A stretch of DNA of 64,000 nt, taken from Agromyces aurantiacus. GTDB taxonomy: Bacteria > Actinomycetota > Actinomycetes > Actinomycetales > Microbacteriaceae. Below the pieces are notes generated by a model, which saw only the letters and a list, made by a program, of their open reading frames with translations, was not told where the DNA came from and ran no database searches. The stretch spans positions 2,976,001 to 3,040,000 of the forward strand of contig NZ_JAFBBW010000001.1 in NCBI RefSeq assembly GCF_016907355.1. Direction: 5' to 3'. The position numbers and the translations under genes were made by a program. This document shows positions 45,475 to 53,940 of this stretch, one piece after another (position 1 is the stretch's first letter; each line of letters starts with the position of its first letter).

Positions 45475-46260
45475 TCAGCCGCGCAGGCGCGTCCGGAAGC
45501 AGCGGGTGACGTAAGGCACGGCGAGCTCGTCGGCGCCCGCGACATCCGGATGGGTCGTCAGCAGGGTCTCGAGCGCGGCGATCACCGACCGCTGCTCGGC
45601 CGGGGCGGCCGTGAGGTAGTGGCTGCGTGAGCGGACGAGGTCGAGGAACCTCGCGCGCGACATCCGCTCGACCCACTCGACGCGGTGCTCCTCGATCGGG
45701 CCGAACGGCGGGCCGACCCGCACGTACGATTCGAAGCTCGCCGATGCATCGTGGCGTTCGTGCATGATCGCGCCCGCCTGGCGGAGCCAGTCGACGGTGG
45801 TGTCGCGGCTGTTCCAGACGAGGCCCAGCACGCCGCCGGGCCGGAGCACCCTCGCGATCTCGGGCACCGCGCGCTCGGGGATGAACCAGTGCCACGCCTG
45901 CCCGGCCACGACCGCGTCGACCGAGGCGTCCTCGATGGGGATGTCCTCGGCGGTGCCGAGAATGCGCGGCACGCCGGGCACGCGCACCTCGAGCTCCTCG
46001 AGCATCTCCTCGACCGGGTCGACCGCGAGCACGTCGAGGTCGAGCTCGAGGAGCGCCTCGGTGAGCCGGCCCGTGCCCGCGCCGAGGTCGAGCACGCGGC
46101 GCGCGTCGCCGACGAGCCACGCGACCGCATCGACCGGGTAGCCGGGCCGGGCGGCGCCGTAGACGGATGCCGCGGCGCCGAACGAGCGCGCGGAGCGGAC
46201 GGTCTCAGCGTCGGCCGGATCCTTCACGAGGGCGTCGCGGTCGTACTCGCGCTGGTCCAC
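45475..46260 (-). CDS. Class I SAM-dependent methyltransferase
   Basis: A 261-residue methyltransferase. Motif I is VLDLGAGTGRLTEALL near residues 47-62, motif II region DVLAVDPVEEML, and VDAVVAGQAWHWF is the typical post-II signature of UbiE/BioC-like enzymes. RVLRPGGVLGLVWNSRD follows. The substrate is not evident. GTG at 46260 is supported by a full promoter with -35 and -10 placed for a leaderless start; the open frame runs upstream in low-complexity sequence. It is convergent with the CHAT-caspase operon, 12 bases apart. Confidence 0.88.
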   Translation of the reverse strand: MDQREYDRDALVKDPADAETVRSARSFGAAASVYGAARPGYPVDAVAWLVGDARRVLDLGAGTGRLTEALLELDLDVLAVDPVEEMLEELEVRVPGVPRILGTAEDIPIEDASVDAVVAGQAWHWFIPERAVPEIARVLRPGGVLGLVWNSRDTTVDWLRQAGAIMHERHDASASFESYVRVGPPFGPIEEHRVEWVERMSRARFLDLVRSRSHYLTAAPAEQRSVIAALETLLTTHPDVAGADELAVPYVTRCFRTRLRG

Positions 46261-46266
46261 CGTGCC

Positions 46267-46295
46267 ATTCCAGCCCGCGACGCGGCATCCGTCAA
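46267..46295 (-). promoter_or_regulatory. Promoter of the methyltransferase gene
   Basis: On the minus strand TTGACG (46295-46290) and TGGAAT (46272-46267) are exactly 17 bases apart, and the hexamer ends six bases before the GTG at 46260. This is the only leaderless start in the window where a good -35 is also visible. Confidence 0.6.
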
Positions 46296-46381
46296 CCGCC
46301 GACGCCCGGTTCGGCTCGCCGATCGCCGACGCGCGGGGCGACGCGCCCGGCCGTGTCGGCGTCGCATGCGACGATCCCCTC

Positions 46382-46999
46382 GTGCCAGTGAGCTTCACCG
46401 CGATCGACTTCGAGACCGCCAACTCCTCCCCCGCGTCGGCCTGCTCGGTGGGGCTCGTGAAGGTGGTCGACGGCCGCGTGGTCGAACGCGAGCACCGCTA
46501 CATCCGCCCGCCGTTCCCGCACGACGACTTCGCGTACTGGAACGTGCGGATCCACGGCATCACGCGGGAGATGGTCGAGGGCGCCGGCGGGTGGGAGGTG
46601 CACCTGCCGTTCCTGCGCGAGTTCGCGGGCGAGGACTGGCTCGTCGCGCACAACGCGGGCTTCGACATGGGCGTGATCGCGAAGACGAGCGAGGTGCACG
46701 GCCTCGCGGTGCCCGACTTCCGCTACCTCTGCAGCCTGCAGGTCGCGCGCCGCACCTACCACCTCGACTCGTACCGGCTCCCGTCGGCCGCGATGGCCGC
46801 GGGCTTCGAGGACTTCTCGCACCACGACGCGCTCGCCGATGCCGAGGCGTGCGCCGCGATCATCGTCCACGCCGCGAAGCGGCACGACGCCGACGACCTC
46901 GAGCGGCTCGCGCACGTCACGCGCGTACGCGTCGGCGCGATCGGGTCGGCCGCGTCGGCGGCGCGCGAAGCGGACCACGGCCCGATGGCGCTGCAGTAG
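46382..46999 (+). CDS. DEDDh-family 3'-5' exonuclease
   Basis: A 205-residue exonuclease of the DnaQ/DNA polymerase III epsilon type. Exo I is AIDFETANSS, Exo II is VAHNAGFDMGV and Exo III is HHDALADAEACA with the histidine of the DEDDh class. These stand-alone actinobacterial nucleases trim single-stranded DNA or RNA. Two GTG codons (46382 and 46388) could begin it; neither has a Shine-Dalgarno, and a GACGAT hexamer six bases before the first suggests a leaderless start. Confidence 0.9.
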   Translation: MPVSFTAIDFETANSSPASACSVGLVKVVDGRVVEREHRYIRPPFPHDDFAYWNVRIHGITREMVEGAGGWEVHLPFLREFAGEDWLVAHNAGFDMGVIAKTSEVHGLAVPDFRYLCSLQVARRTYHLDSYRLPSAAMAAGFEDFSHHDALADAEACAAIIVHAAKRHDADDLERLAHVTRVRVGAIGSAASAAREADHGPMALQ

Positions 47000-47119
47000 T
47001 CGGTGGCCGCGCCACCTCGTAGCCCAGTGCGCCATTCCGGGTGGCGCACGAGCGGCCGAAGCGGCGCACACGCGCGGCGCCTCAGCACCGATGTCGGATG
47101 CCGCTGACACACTGTCGGC

Positions 47120-48475
47120 ATGGAACTCCTCCTGCTCGTCATCGGCCTCCTCGTCGGCGCCGCGCTCGGCGCCCTCGCCGCGCACCTGCTCGCGTCGAGG
47201 CGGCAGGCGGCCGACGCCGCGCAGCATGAGGATCCCGCGCTCGTCGAGGCGCGGCACCAGGCGATGCTCGCCGAGGTGCGCGCGGGCGAGGAGGCCGCGA
47301 AGGCGCTGCTCCGCGAGGAGCTCGCGGCCACGCACGCGCGTGCCGAGGGACTCCGCGAGCAGATCGAGGTCGCCCAGCAGCAGTACCGCGAGCTCGTCGA
47401 GCGCCAGCGCGCCGAGATCGCCGCACGCGAGGCACGCGATGCCGCCGAGAGCCGCGTGCTGCAGGCGCTCGCGCCCGTGAAGCAGTCCCTGAGCGAGATG
47501 CAGCACAAGGTCACCGAGCTCGAGTCGCAGCGCACCCGCCAGCACGGCGAACTCGCGCAGCAGCTGCGCACCGCGACCGAGTCCGAGGAGCGGTTGCGTG
47601 CGACCGCCGAGGCGCTCGCGTCGGCACTGCGCTCGAACAGCACGCGCGGGGTCTGGGGCGAGACCCAGCTGCGCAGCGTCGTCGAGGCCGCGGGCCTCAT
47701 CGAGCGCGTCGACTTCGACGTGCAGTCGAGCATCTCGAGCGACGCCGGCGCGGGCCGGCCCGACATGATCGTGCACCTGCCCGGCGGCAAGTCGATCGCG
47801 GTCGACGCCAAGGTGCCGTTCAACGCGTACCTCGAGGCCAGCCAGATCCCGGCCACCGCGACCGGCGCCGACGGGGCCAAGCGCGCCGACTTCATGAAGC
47901 AGCATGTCCAGGCGGTCCGCGCGCACATCACCGCGCTGGGCTCGAAGGCCTACTGGAACGGCCTCGACGCCTCGCCCGAGCTCGTCATCGCCTTCATCCC
48001 GAGCGAGTCGCTCGTGTCGTCCGCGCTCGAGGCCGACCCCGGCATCATGGAGTTCGCGTTCGGCAAGCGCGTCGCGCTCGCCTCGCCCGTGACGCTCTGG
48101 TCGGTGCTGAAGACGGTCGCCTACTCGTGGCAGCAGGACGTGCTGACCAACGAGGCCAAGACCCTCTTCGACCTCAGCCGCGAGCTCTACTCGCGCCTGG
48201 CGACCACGGCCGGGCACATCGAGAAGCTGGGCCGCACGATCGAGCGCAGCGTCAAGGACTACAACGCCTTCGTCGGTTCGCTCGAACGGCAGGTCCTCCC
48301 GACCGCGCGCAAGCTCGGCGCGCTCGACGAGTCGAAGGTGCTCGCGCCGCTGCAGGGCATCGAGGAGGCGCCGCGCGAACTCACGGCGTACGAGCTCGTT
48401 TCACACGAGCAGGCCGACCTCGACCCCGAGCTGCGCGCCTCCGTCACCGCGGGCGCCGAATCCGACGTCGACTGA
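47120..48475 (+). CDS. rmuC: DNA recombination protein RmuC
   Basis: A 451-residue RmuC protein. An N-terminal membrane helix (LLLVIGLLVGAALGALAAHLL) is followed by a long coiled coil (about residues 30-160) and the conserved nuclease-like domain: SNSTRGVWGETQLRSVVEAAGL, GRPDMIVHLPGGKSIAVDAKVPFNAYLEA and SPVTLWSVLKTVAYSWQQD. RmuC limits DNA inversions at short repeats and has been linked to anti-phage nucleoid functions. It ends at a strong hairpin. Confidence 0.95.
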   Translation: MELLLLVIGLLVGAALGALAAHLLASRRQAADAAQHEDPALVEARHQAMLAEVRAGEEAAKALLREELAATHARAEGLREQIEVAQQQYRELVERQRAEIAAREARDAAESRVLQALAPVKQSLSEMQHKVTELESQRTRQHGELAQQLRTATESEERLRATAEALASALRSNSTRGVWGETQLRSVVEAAGLIERVDFDVQSSISSDAGAGRPDMIVHLPGGKSIAVDAKVPFNAYLEASQIPATATGADGAKRADFMKQHVQAVRAHITALGSKAYWNGLDASPELVIAFIPSESLVSSALEADPGIMEFAFGKRVALASPVTLWSVLKTVAYSWQQDVLTNEAKTLFDLSRELYSRLATTAGHIEKLGRTIERSVKDYNAFVGSLERQVLPTARKLGALDESKVLAPLQGIEEAPRELTAYELVSHEQADLDPELRASVTAGAESDVD

Positions 48476-48484
48476 TCGTCACCT

Positions 48485-48509
48485 CCCCGTGGTGCTCGGC
48501 ACCACGGGG
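48485..48509 (+). terminator. Terminator of rmuC
   Basis: An 11-bp perfect stem (48485-48495 with 48499-48509) around a TCG loop, starting ten bases after the rmuC stop. Confidence 0.75.
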
Positions 48510-48564
48510 CACGGCTCGTCGACTCCGCGCCGCGCGCAGTCCGCGCCGCACGCAGCGCGTCGGC

Positions 48565-48695
48565 GTCAGCTGCGCTCGGGATCGACCCTCGATCGAGTGC
48601 TCCTCATCGGCCGGCGCGTCAGGGTCAGTTGCGCTCGGGATCGACCCGCTCGACGGCATCGGCGCTCGAGTGCTCCTCGTCGGCGGGCGCCTCGA
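48565..48695 (-). repeat. Imperfect direct duplication of the 3' end of the MFS gene
   Basis: Copy A is 48565-48619 and copy B is 48624-48695. They share TGCGCTCGGGATCGACCC and CGAGTGCTCCTC in the same order; copy A lacks 14 bases between these blocks. Copy B includes the last codons and stop of the MFS gene; copy A is a noncoding remnant beyond the stop. Confidence 0.75.
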
Positions 48696-50010
48696 AGCCC
48701 GCGGCCGCGCCCGCACCGGTCACCTGCGTCGGGTCGGGTACACCGTCGTCCAGCGGGTGCGCGAGCTCGTCCTGCCCGAGGCGTGCGGCCGCGAGCGTGA
48801 CGATCGCGAGCAGCGGCGGCACGAAGCCGGCGATGAGGAACGCCGGTGCAAGACCGAGCCACTCGCCCATGGGCCCCGCGATCGCCATCGACAGGGGCAT
48901 GAGCGCGAGCGAGACGAAGAAGTCGAGGCTCGAGACGCGTCCGAGCATGGCCGGCGGAACCCGGCGTTGCAGCAGGGTGCCCCAGACGACCGAGGCCGCA
49001 TGGAAGAGGAAGCCCACCACGAACGTCGCGACGACCATGACCCACAGCCACGACGTGACGCCGATCAGGGCGAGCGGGATGCACCCGAACCCCCACGCCA
49101 GGATCATGAGGGTGAGGTAGCGACGCGGGAGCCGGAGCGACGCGACCAGCAGCGAGCCGATGGCGCCGCCGGCGCCGAACGAGGCGAGCACGAGCGCGAA
49201 CTCGCCGGCGCCGCCACCGGCCTGGTCGCGCACCGCGAACGGGATCAGCACCTCGATCGGCCCGATGACCGCGAGCACCAGCAGGATCGAGAACGCGAGC
49301 GTCGCGAACAGCCAGCGCGTGCGCAGCAGGTACGTGAACCCGTCGCGCAGGTCGGCGAACATCTGCCGCACCGGGTGCGCCTCGCTCGCCTCGAGGTCGC
49401 GACGCACGGCGGTGGTGCGCATGAGCCCGAGCCCGACGATCGCGACGACCTGCAGTGCGGCGACGACGAGGAAGGCCAGCCACGGGGCCTGCACCGCGAT
49501 GAGGACGCTCGCGAGCGCCGGCCCGGCGGCGTTCTGCGCGACCGGCCGCAGCATGCCCTCGACGCCGTTCGCCGCGAGCAGCTGGTCGGACGGCAGCAGG
49601 GCCGGCAGCCACGCCGAATAGGCCGGGTAGAAGAACCCGTCGGCGACGCCGAGCACGAACGAGAGCAACGCGAGGTGCCAGACCTCGATCACGCCGGTCA
49701 CGGCGAGCACGCCCGCGACCGTGAACACGATCGACCGGACGACCTCGATCGTGAGGAGGATGCGGCGCTGCGGCACCCGGTCGGCGACCACGCCGCCCAC
49801 GAGTACCGCGACGACGAGTCCGAGGCTCGCGCCGATCGCGACCATCGACAGGTCGATCGGCGAGCCGCCGAGCTCGATGACCTGCCACGCCGCCGCGACG
49901 ACCCATGCGCCCGCCGACAGCAGCGACGCCGACAGTGCGACGACGAGCAGGCGGTACTGCCCGTCGGCGAACGGCCGGAGCGCGCGCGGCATCCGGTTCT
50001 CGGAAGTCAT
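48625..50010 (-). CDS. MFS transporter, EntS-like
   Basis: A 461-residue membrane protein with twelve predicted helices and a hydrophilic C-terminal tail of about 45 residues ending ERVDPERN. PFADGQYRLLVVALSASLLSAGAW at helix 1, VADRVPQRRILLTIEVVRS between helices 2 and 3 (motif A variant), and RVPPAMLGRVSSLDFF in the second half are typical of the MFS_3/enterobactin-exporter group. It may export a siderophore or drug. The tail coding region has been duplicated imperfectly just downstream. Confidence 0.9.
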   Translation of the reverse strand: MTSENRMPRALRPFADGQYRLLVVALSASLLSAGAWVVAAAWQVIELGGSPIDLSMVAIGASLGLVVAVLVGGVVADRVPQRRILLTIEVVRSIVFTVAGVLAVTGVIEVWHLALLSFVLGVADGFFYPAYSAWLPALLPSDQLLAANGVEGMLRPVAQNAAGPALASVLIAVQAPWLAFLVVAALQVVAIVGLGLMRTTAVRRDLEASEAHPVRQMFADLRDGFTYLLRTRWLFATLAFSILLVLAVIGPIEVLIPFAVRDQAGGGAGEFALVLASFGAGGAIGSLLVASLRLPRRYLTLMILAWGFGCIPLALIGVTSWLWVMVVATFVVGFLFHAASVVWGTLLQRRVPPAMLGRVSSLDFFVSLALMPLSMAIAGPMGEWLGLAPAFLIAGFVPPLLAIVTLAAARLGQDELAHPLDDGVPDPTQVTGAGAAAGFEAPADEEHSSADAVERVDPERN

Positions 50011-50067
50011 CCGCCCAGTCTGGTGGACCCGCCCGACATCGGTCGAGCGATTCCGCTCAGGGCCGCG

Positions 50068-51069
50068 TCAGCGGTCGCTCTCGTCGAGCCATTTCTCGAC
50101 GAGGTGGTCGGCGATGATGCGGCGGATGGTGCCCGACTTCCCGCGGAGCACGATCGACTCGGTGCGGATGATCGGACCCTTCTTGCGCACGCCGTCGACG
50201 AGCTCGCCGTCGGTCACGCCGGTGGCGACGAAGAAGGTGTTGTCGCTGCGCACGAGGTCGTCGAGCTCGTACACCTTGTCGCAGTCGAGCCCGGCGGCCT
50301 CGCCGCGAGCGCGCTCCTCGTCGTCCTTCGGGGCGAGCCGCCCCTGCATGAAGCCGCCGAGCGCCTTGATCGCGCACGCGGTCGTGATGCCCTCGGGGCT
50401 GCCGCCGATGCCCACGCACATGTCGATGCGCGACTCGTACCGCGCGGCGTTGATGCCGCCGGCGACGTCGCCGTCGGAGATCAGGCGGGTTCCGGCGCCC
50501 GCCGCGCGGATGTCGGCGATCAGCTGCTCGTGCCGCGGACGGTTCAGCACCGCGACGCGCAGCTCGCCGACGTCCTTGCCCTTGGCCGCGGCGAGCGAGC
50601 GCAGGTTCTCGCCGATCGGCTTGCGGATGTCGACGACGCCGATGCCCGCGGCATCCGTCACGATCTTGTCCATGTAGAACACGCTCGACGCATCGAGCAT
50701 GGTGCCGCGGTCGGCGACCGCGATGACCGAGAGCGCGTTCTGACGGCCGGCGGCGGTGAGCGAGGTGCCGTCGATCGGGTCGACGGCGATGTCGCACGCG
50801 GGTCCACGCCCGTTGCCGACCTTCTCGCCGTTGAAGAGCATGGGCGCCTCGTCCTTCTCGCCCTCGCCGATCACGACCACGCCGTCGAAGTTCACGGTGC
50901 CGAGGAACGCGCGCATCGCGTCGACCGCGGCGCCGTCGGCGGCGAGCTTGTCGCCGCGACCGATCCAGGGGTACGAGCGGATGGCGGCGGCCTCCGTGGC
51001 ACGCACCAGCTCGAGCGCGATGTTGCGGTCGGGGTGCAGGTAGAGGCTTGCGGTATCGGTGCTCACCAT
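50068..51069 (-). CDS. glpX: Class II fructose-1,6-bisphosphatase
   Basis: A 333-residue GlpX-type phosphatase of gluconeogenesis. Metal-site motifs are GDKLAADGAAVDAMR, IGEGEKDEAPML and DPIDGTS, and GGSPEG supplies the later glutamate; RTESIVLRGKSGTIR is near the end. Actinobacteria rely on this class as their main FBPase. ATG at 51069 is chosen because GGAGG lies nine bases before it; an ATG five codons earlier is in that same ribosome-binding stretch. A GlpX-like paralogue follows upstream on the same strand. Confidence 0.94.
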   Translation of the reverse strand: MVSTDTASLYLHPDRNIALELVRATEAAAIRSYPWIGRGDKLAADGAAVDAMRAFLGTVNFDGVVVIGEGEKDEAPMLFNGEKVGNGRGPACDIAVDPIDGTSLTAAGRQNALSVIAVADRGTMLDASSVFYMDKIVTDAAGIGVVDIRKPIGENLRSLAAAKGKDVGELRVAVLNRPRHEQLIADIRAAGAGTRLISDGDVAGGINAARYESRIDMCVGIGGSPEGITTACAIKALGGFMQGRLAPKDDEERARGEAAGLDCDKVYELDDLVRSDNTFFVATGVTDGELVDGVRKKGPIIRTESIVLRGKSGTIRRIIADHLVEKWLDESDR

Positions 51070-51231
51070 CGAGGTGTCCTCCATGCGTCGTGGGATGGCG
51101 CCCGCGCGTCGTGTGCGCTCGTCGGCGTCGATTCGAGCCTACTGACGGCGCCGTCCGAGGTGGGCCGCATGACCGCGTGGGGGCGTGAAAGTTCGGCGAT
51201 TCTTAACGTGACGAGCGACGACGGAGCCGCA

Positions 51232-52155
51232 TCATCGGAACGCATCGACCGACCCGAGGCGCCATGAGGCGCCCGGCTCGAGCCGCCGGCCCGGCCCGAG
51301 GTCGCAGGGCGTGACCGCGGTCAGGAACACCGCCGCCGCGGGCCCGCACAGCTCGACGAGCCCCGCCACGCGTCCGGCCGGGATGCCCGCCGCCGCGAGC
51401 CGGTGCGCCTCGCGCTCGGACTGCGGCGCGAGCCGTGCCCGCATCCATCCGCCGAGCGCCCGCACGGCTGCCGCGGTGAGCACGCCCTCGGGCGCCCCGC
51501 CGATGCCGACGACGAGGTCGAGGTCGCCGTCGGCGCGGGCCGCGCGCAGGCACCGCTCGACGTCGCCGTGCGCGAACAGCTCGACCGAGGCGCCGGTCGC
51601 GGCGGCCGCGCGCGCGAGCGCGGCGTTGCGCGGTCGGTCCTGCACGGCGACGCGCACCTCGGTCACCGGCACGCCGCGAGCCGCGGCGATGCGCGCGACC
51701 GTCTCGCGGATCGGCGCGTCGAGCTCGAGCCCGGGCACCCGGCTGACGAGCTTGGCCATGTAGTGCGCCGGGCCGATCTCGAGGAACGCGCCGCGCGGCG
51801 CGACCGCCATGATCGCCATCGCCCCGGGCCGTCCAGCCGCGGCCAGGCTCGTGCCGTCGACGGGGTCCACGGCGAGGTCGATCGCCGGGCCGAGCCCGGT
51901 GCCGAAGCGCTCGCCGAGGTGGAGCATGGGCGCGTCGTCCTTCTCGCCCTCCCCGACGACCACGCGCCCGTCGGCCGGCGCGTCGGCGAGCGCGGCGCGC
52001 ATCGCCGCCACGGCGGCGCCGTCCACGGCATCGCGGTCGCCGCTGCCCACGAGCGGGGTGGCGGCGAGCGCCGCGAGCCGCGTCGCCTCCGCGAGGCGGT
52101 CGGCGAGCCGGTGGGCGTCGGGCTGCGGGGCGGGCACGACTCCATCGTGCCGCAT
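51232..52155 (-). CDS. Second, divergent GlpX-like phosphatase
   Basis: A 307-residue paralogue of the neighbouring GlpX. It keeps the metal-site motifs (VGSGDRDAVDGAAVAAMR, VGEGEKDDAPML, DPVDGTS, GGAPEGVLTAAAVRAL) but ends in an unrelated short C-terminus (VFLTAVTPCDLGPGRRLEPGASWRLG) and lacks the terminal RGKSGTIR-like part. It could act on fructose or sedoheptulose bisphosphate or on another sugar phosphate. It lies head to head with the class II aldolase gene (94 bases apart), which supports a role in the same sugar-phosphate step. Confidence 0.85.
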   Translation of the reverse strand: MRHDGVVPAPQPDAHRLADRLAEATRLAALAATPLVGSGDRDAVDGAAVAAMRAALADAPADGRVVVGEGEKDDAPMLHLGERFGTGLGPAIDLAVDPVDGTSLAAAGRPGAMAIMAVAPRGAFLEIGPAHYMAKLVSRVPGLELDAPIRETVARIAAARGVPVTEVRVAVQDRPRNAALARAAAATGASVELFAHGDVERCLRAARADGDLDLVVGIGGAPEGVLTAAAVRALGGWMRARLAPQSEREAHRLAAAGIPAGRVAGLVELCGPAAAVFLTAVTPCDLGPGRRLEPGASWRLGSVDAFR

Positions 52156-52210
52156 CGTCCCGCGGCATCCGCTCGCGCGCCCGGCACCTGAGGCTCGCTC
52201 GACACGTCGC

Positions 52211-52216
52211 TAGACT
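52211..52216 (+). promoter_or_regulatory. Candidate -10 of fba
   Basis: TAGACT lies 33 bases before the fba ATG, leaving a short 5' UTR with GAAGGAG as ribosome binding site. No clear -35. Confidence 0.45.
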
Positions 52217-52249
52217 CGTGGCGTCCCCGACTTTCCGAAGGAGCAAGGC

Positions 52250-53281
<1,032 letters not shown>

Positions 53282-53289
53282 GGCGCCGG

Positions 53290-53916
53290 ATGACGCAGGA
53301 CGAGGCCGCTCGCGACGAGACCGCGCACGCGCGCGGCACCGACGGCGCGCCGCCCGCGCGGCCGCACGACGAGCGGCCCCGTCCGCAGTACGGCGAGTAC
53401 GCGCCCGAGGGCTGGACCTGGCCGCCGCCCGGCGAGCAGCGCCCGGATGCCTCGGGCGCGTCCTCGCACGGCGCGCCGCCGCCGCCCGCGGCCCCGGCGC
53501 CGGCGGCCCCGGCTCCCCCGCTCGCCGGCGCCACCGCTGGGCAACCCCGCACCGTCGACCGCTTCATCACGATCCTCCTGCTCGCGCTCGGCGCGGTCGG
53601 CGCGTGGAACACGTCGGTGAGCCTGCAGCAGTTGCCCGGCGCCATCCAGACCGTCTACTCGCAGCAGGGCGTCGGCACCTACACGCCGCAGGAGTGGCTC
53701 CCCACCCTCGCGCTCGTGGGCACCGTGTTCATGCTCGCGCTCTACGCGGCCGTGCTCGGCTGGTCGATCGTGCGGATGCGGGCGGGCCGGGCGGCGTTCT
53801 GGGTGCCGCTTCTCGGCGGGGCCGTCGCCATGCTCGCGACGATCGTGCTGACCTCGATCGTGTTCTTCACCGACCCCACGTTCCAGTCGTACCTCGACGG
53901 GATGGCAGGGGCCTGA
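53290..53916 (+). CDS. Proline-rich membrane protein, DUF6264-like
   Basis: A 208-residue protein. The N-terminal ~95 residues are hydrophilic and Pro/Ala-rich with RPRPQYGEYAPEGW, the opening typical of a Microbacteriaceae family I know as DUF6264. Three membrane helices follow (FITILLLALGAVGAW, WLPTLALVGTVFMLALYAAVLGW and FWVPLLGGAVAMLATIVLTSIVFF). Function unknown. It starts eight bases after fba and is probably cotranscribed with it. Confidence 0.75.
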   Translation: MTQDEAARDETAHARGTDGAPPARPHDERPRPQYGEYAPEGWTWPPPGEQRPDASGASSHGAPPPPAAPAPAAPAPPLAGATAGQPRTVDRFITILLLALGAVGAWNTSVSLQQLPGAIQTVYSQQGVGTYTPQEWLPTLALVGTVFMLALYAAVLGWSIVRMRAGRAAFWVPLLGGAVAMLATIVLTSIVFFTDPTFQSYLDGMAGA

Positions 53917-53940
53917 CCCGCGCGCGGCCGCGCGCCCCGC

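Noticed and set aside
48127-51267. 1046-residue open frame on the plus strand
   Set aside because: Crosses rmuC, the antisense of an MFS gene and glpX; not a real coding unit.
53920-53936. GCGCGCGGCCGCGCGC palindrome as terminator after the DUF6264-like gene
   Set aside because: The repeat is made of CG alternation without a loop and can arise by base composition alone.
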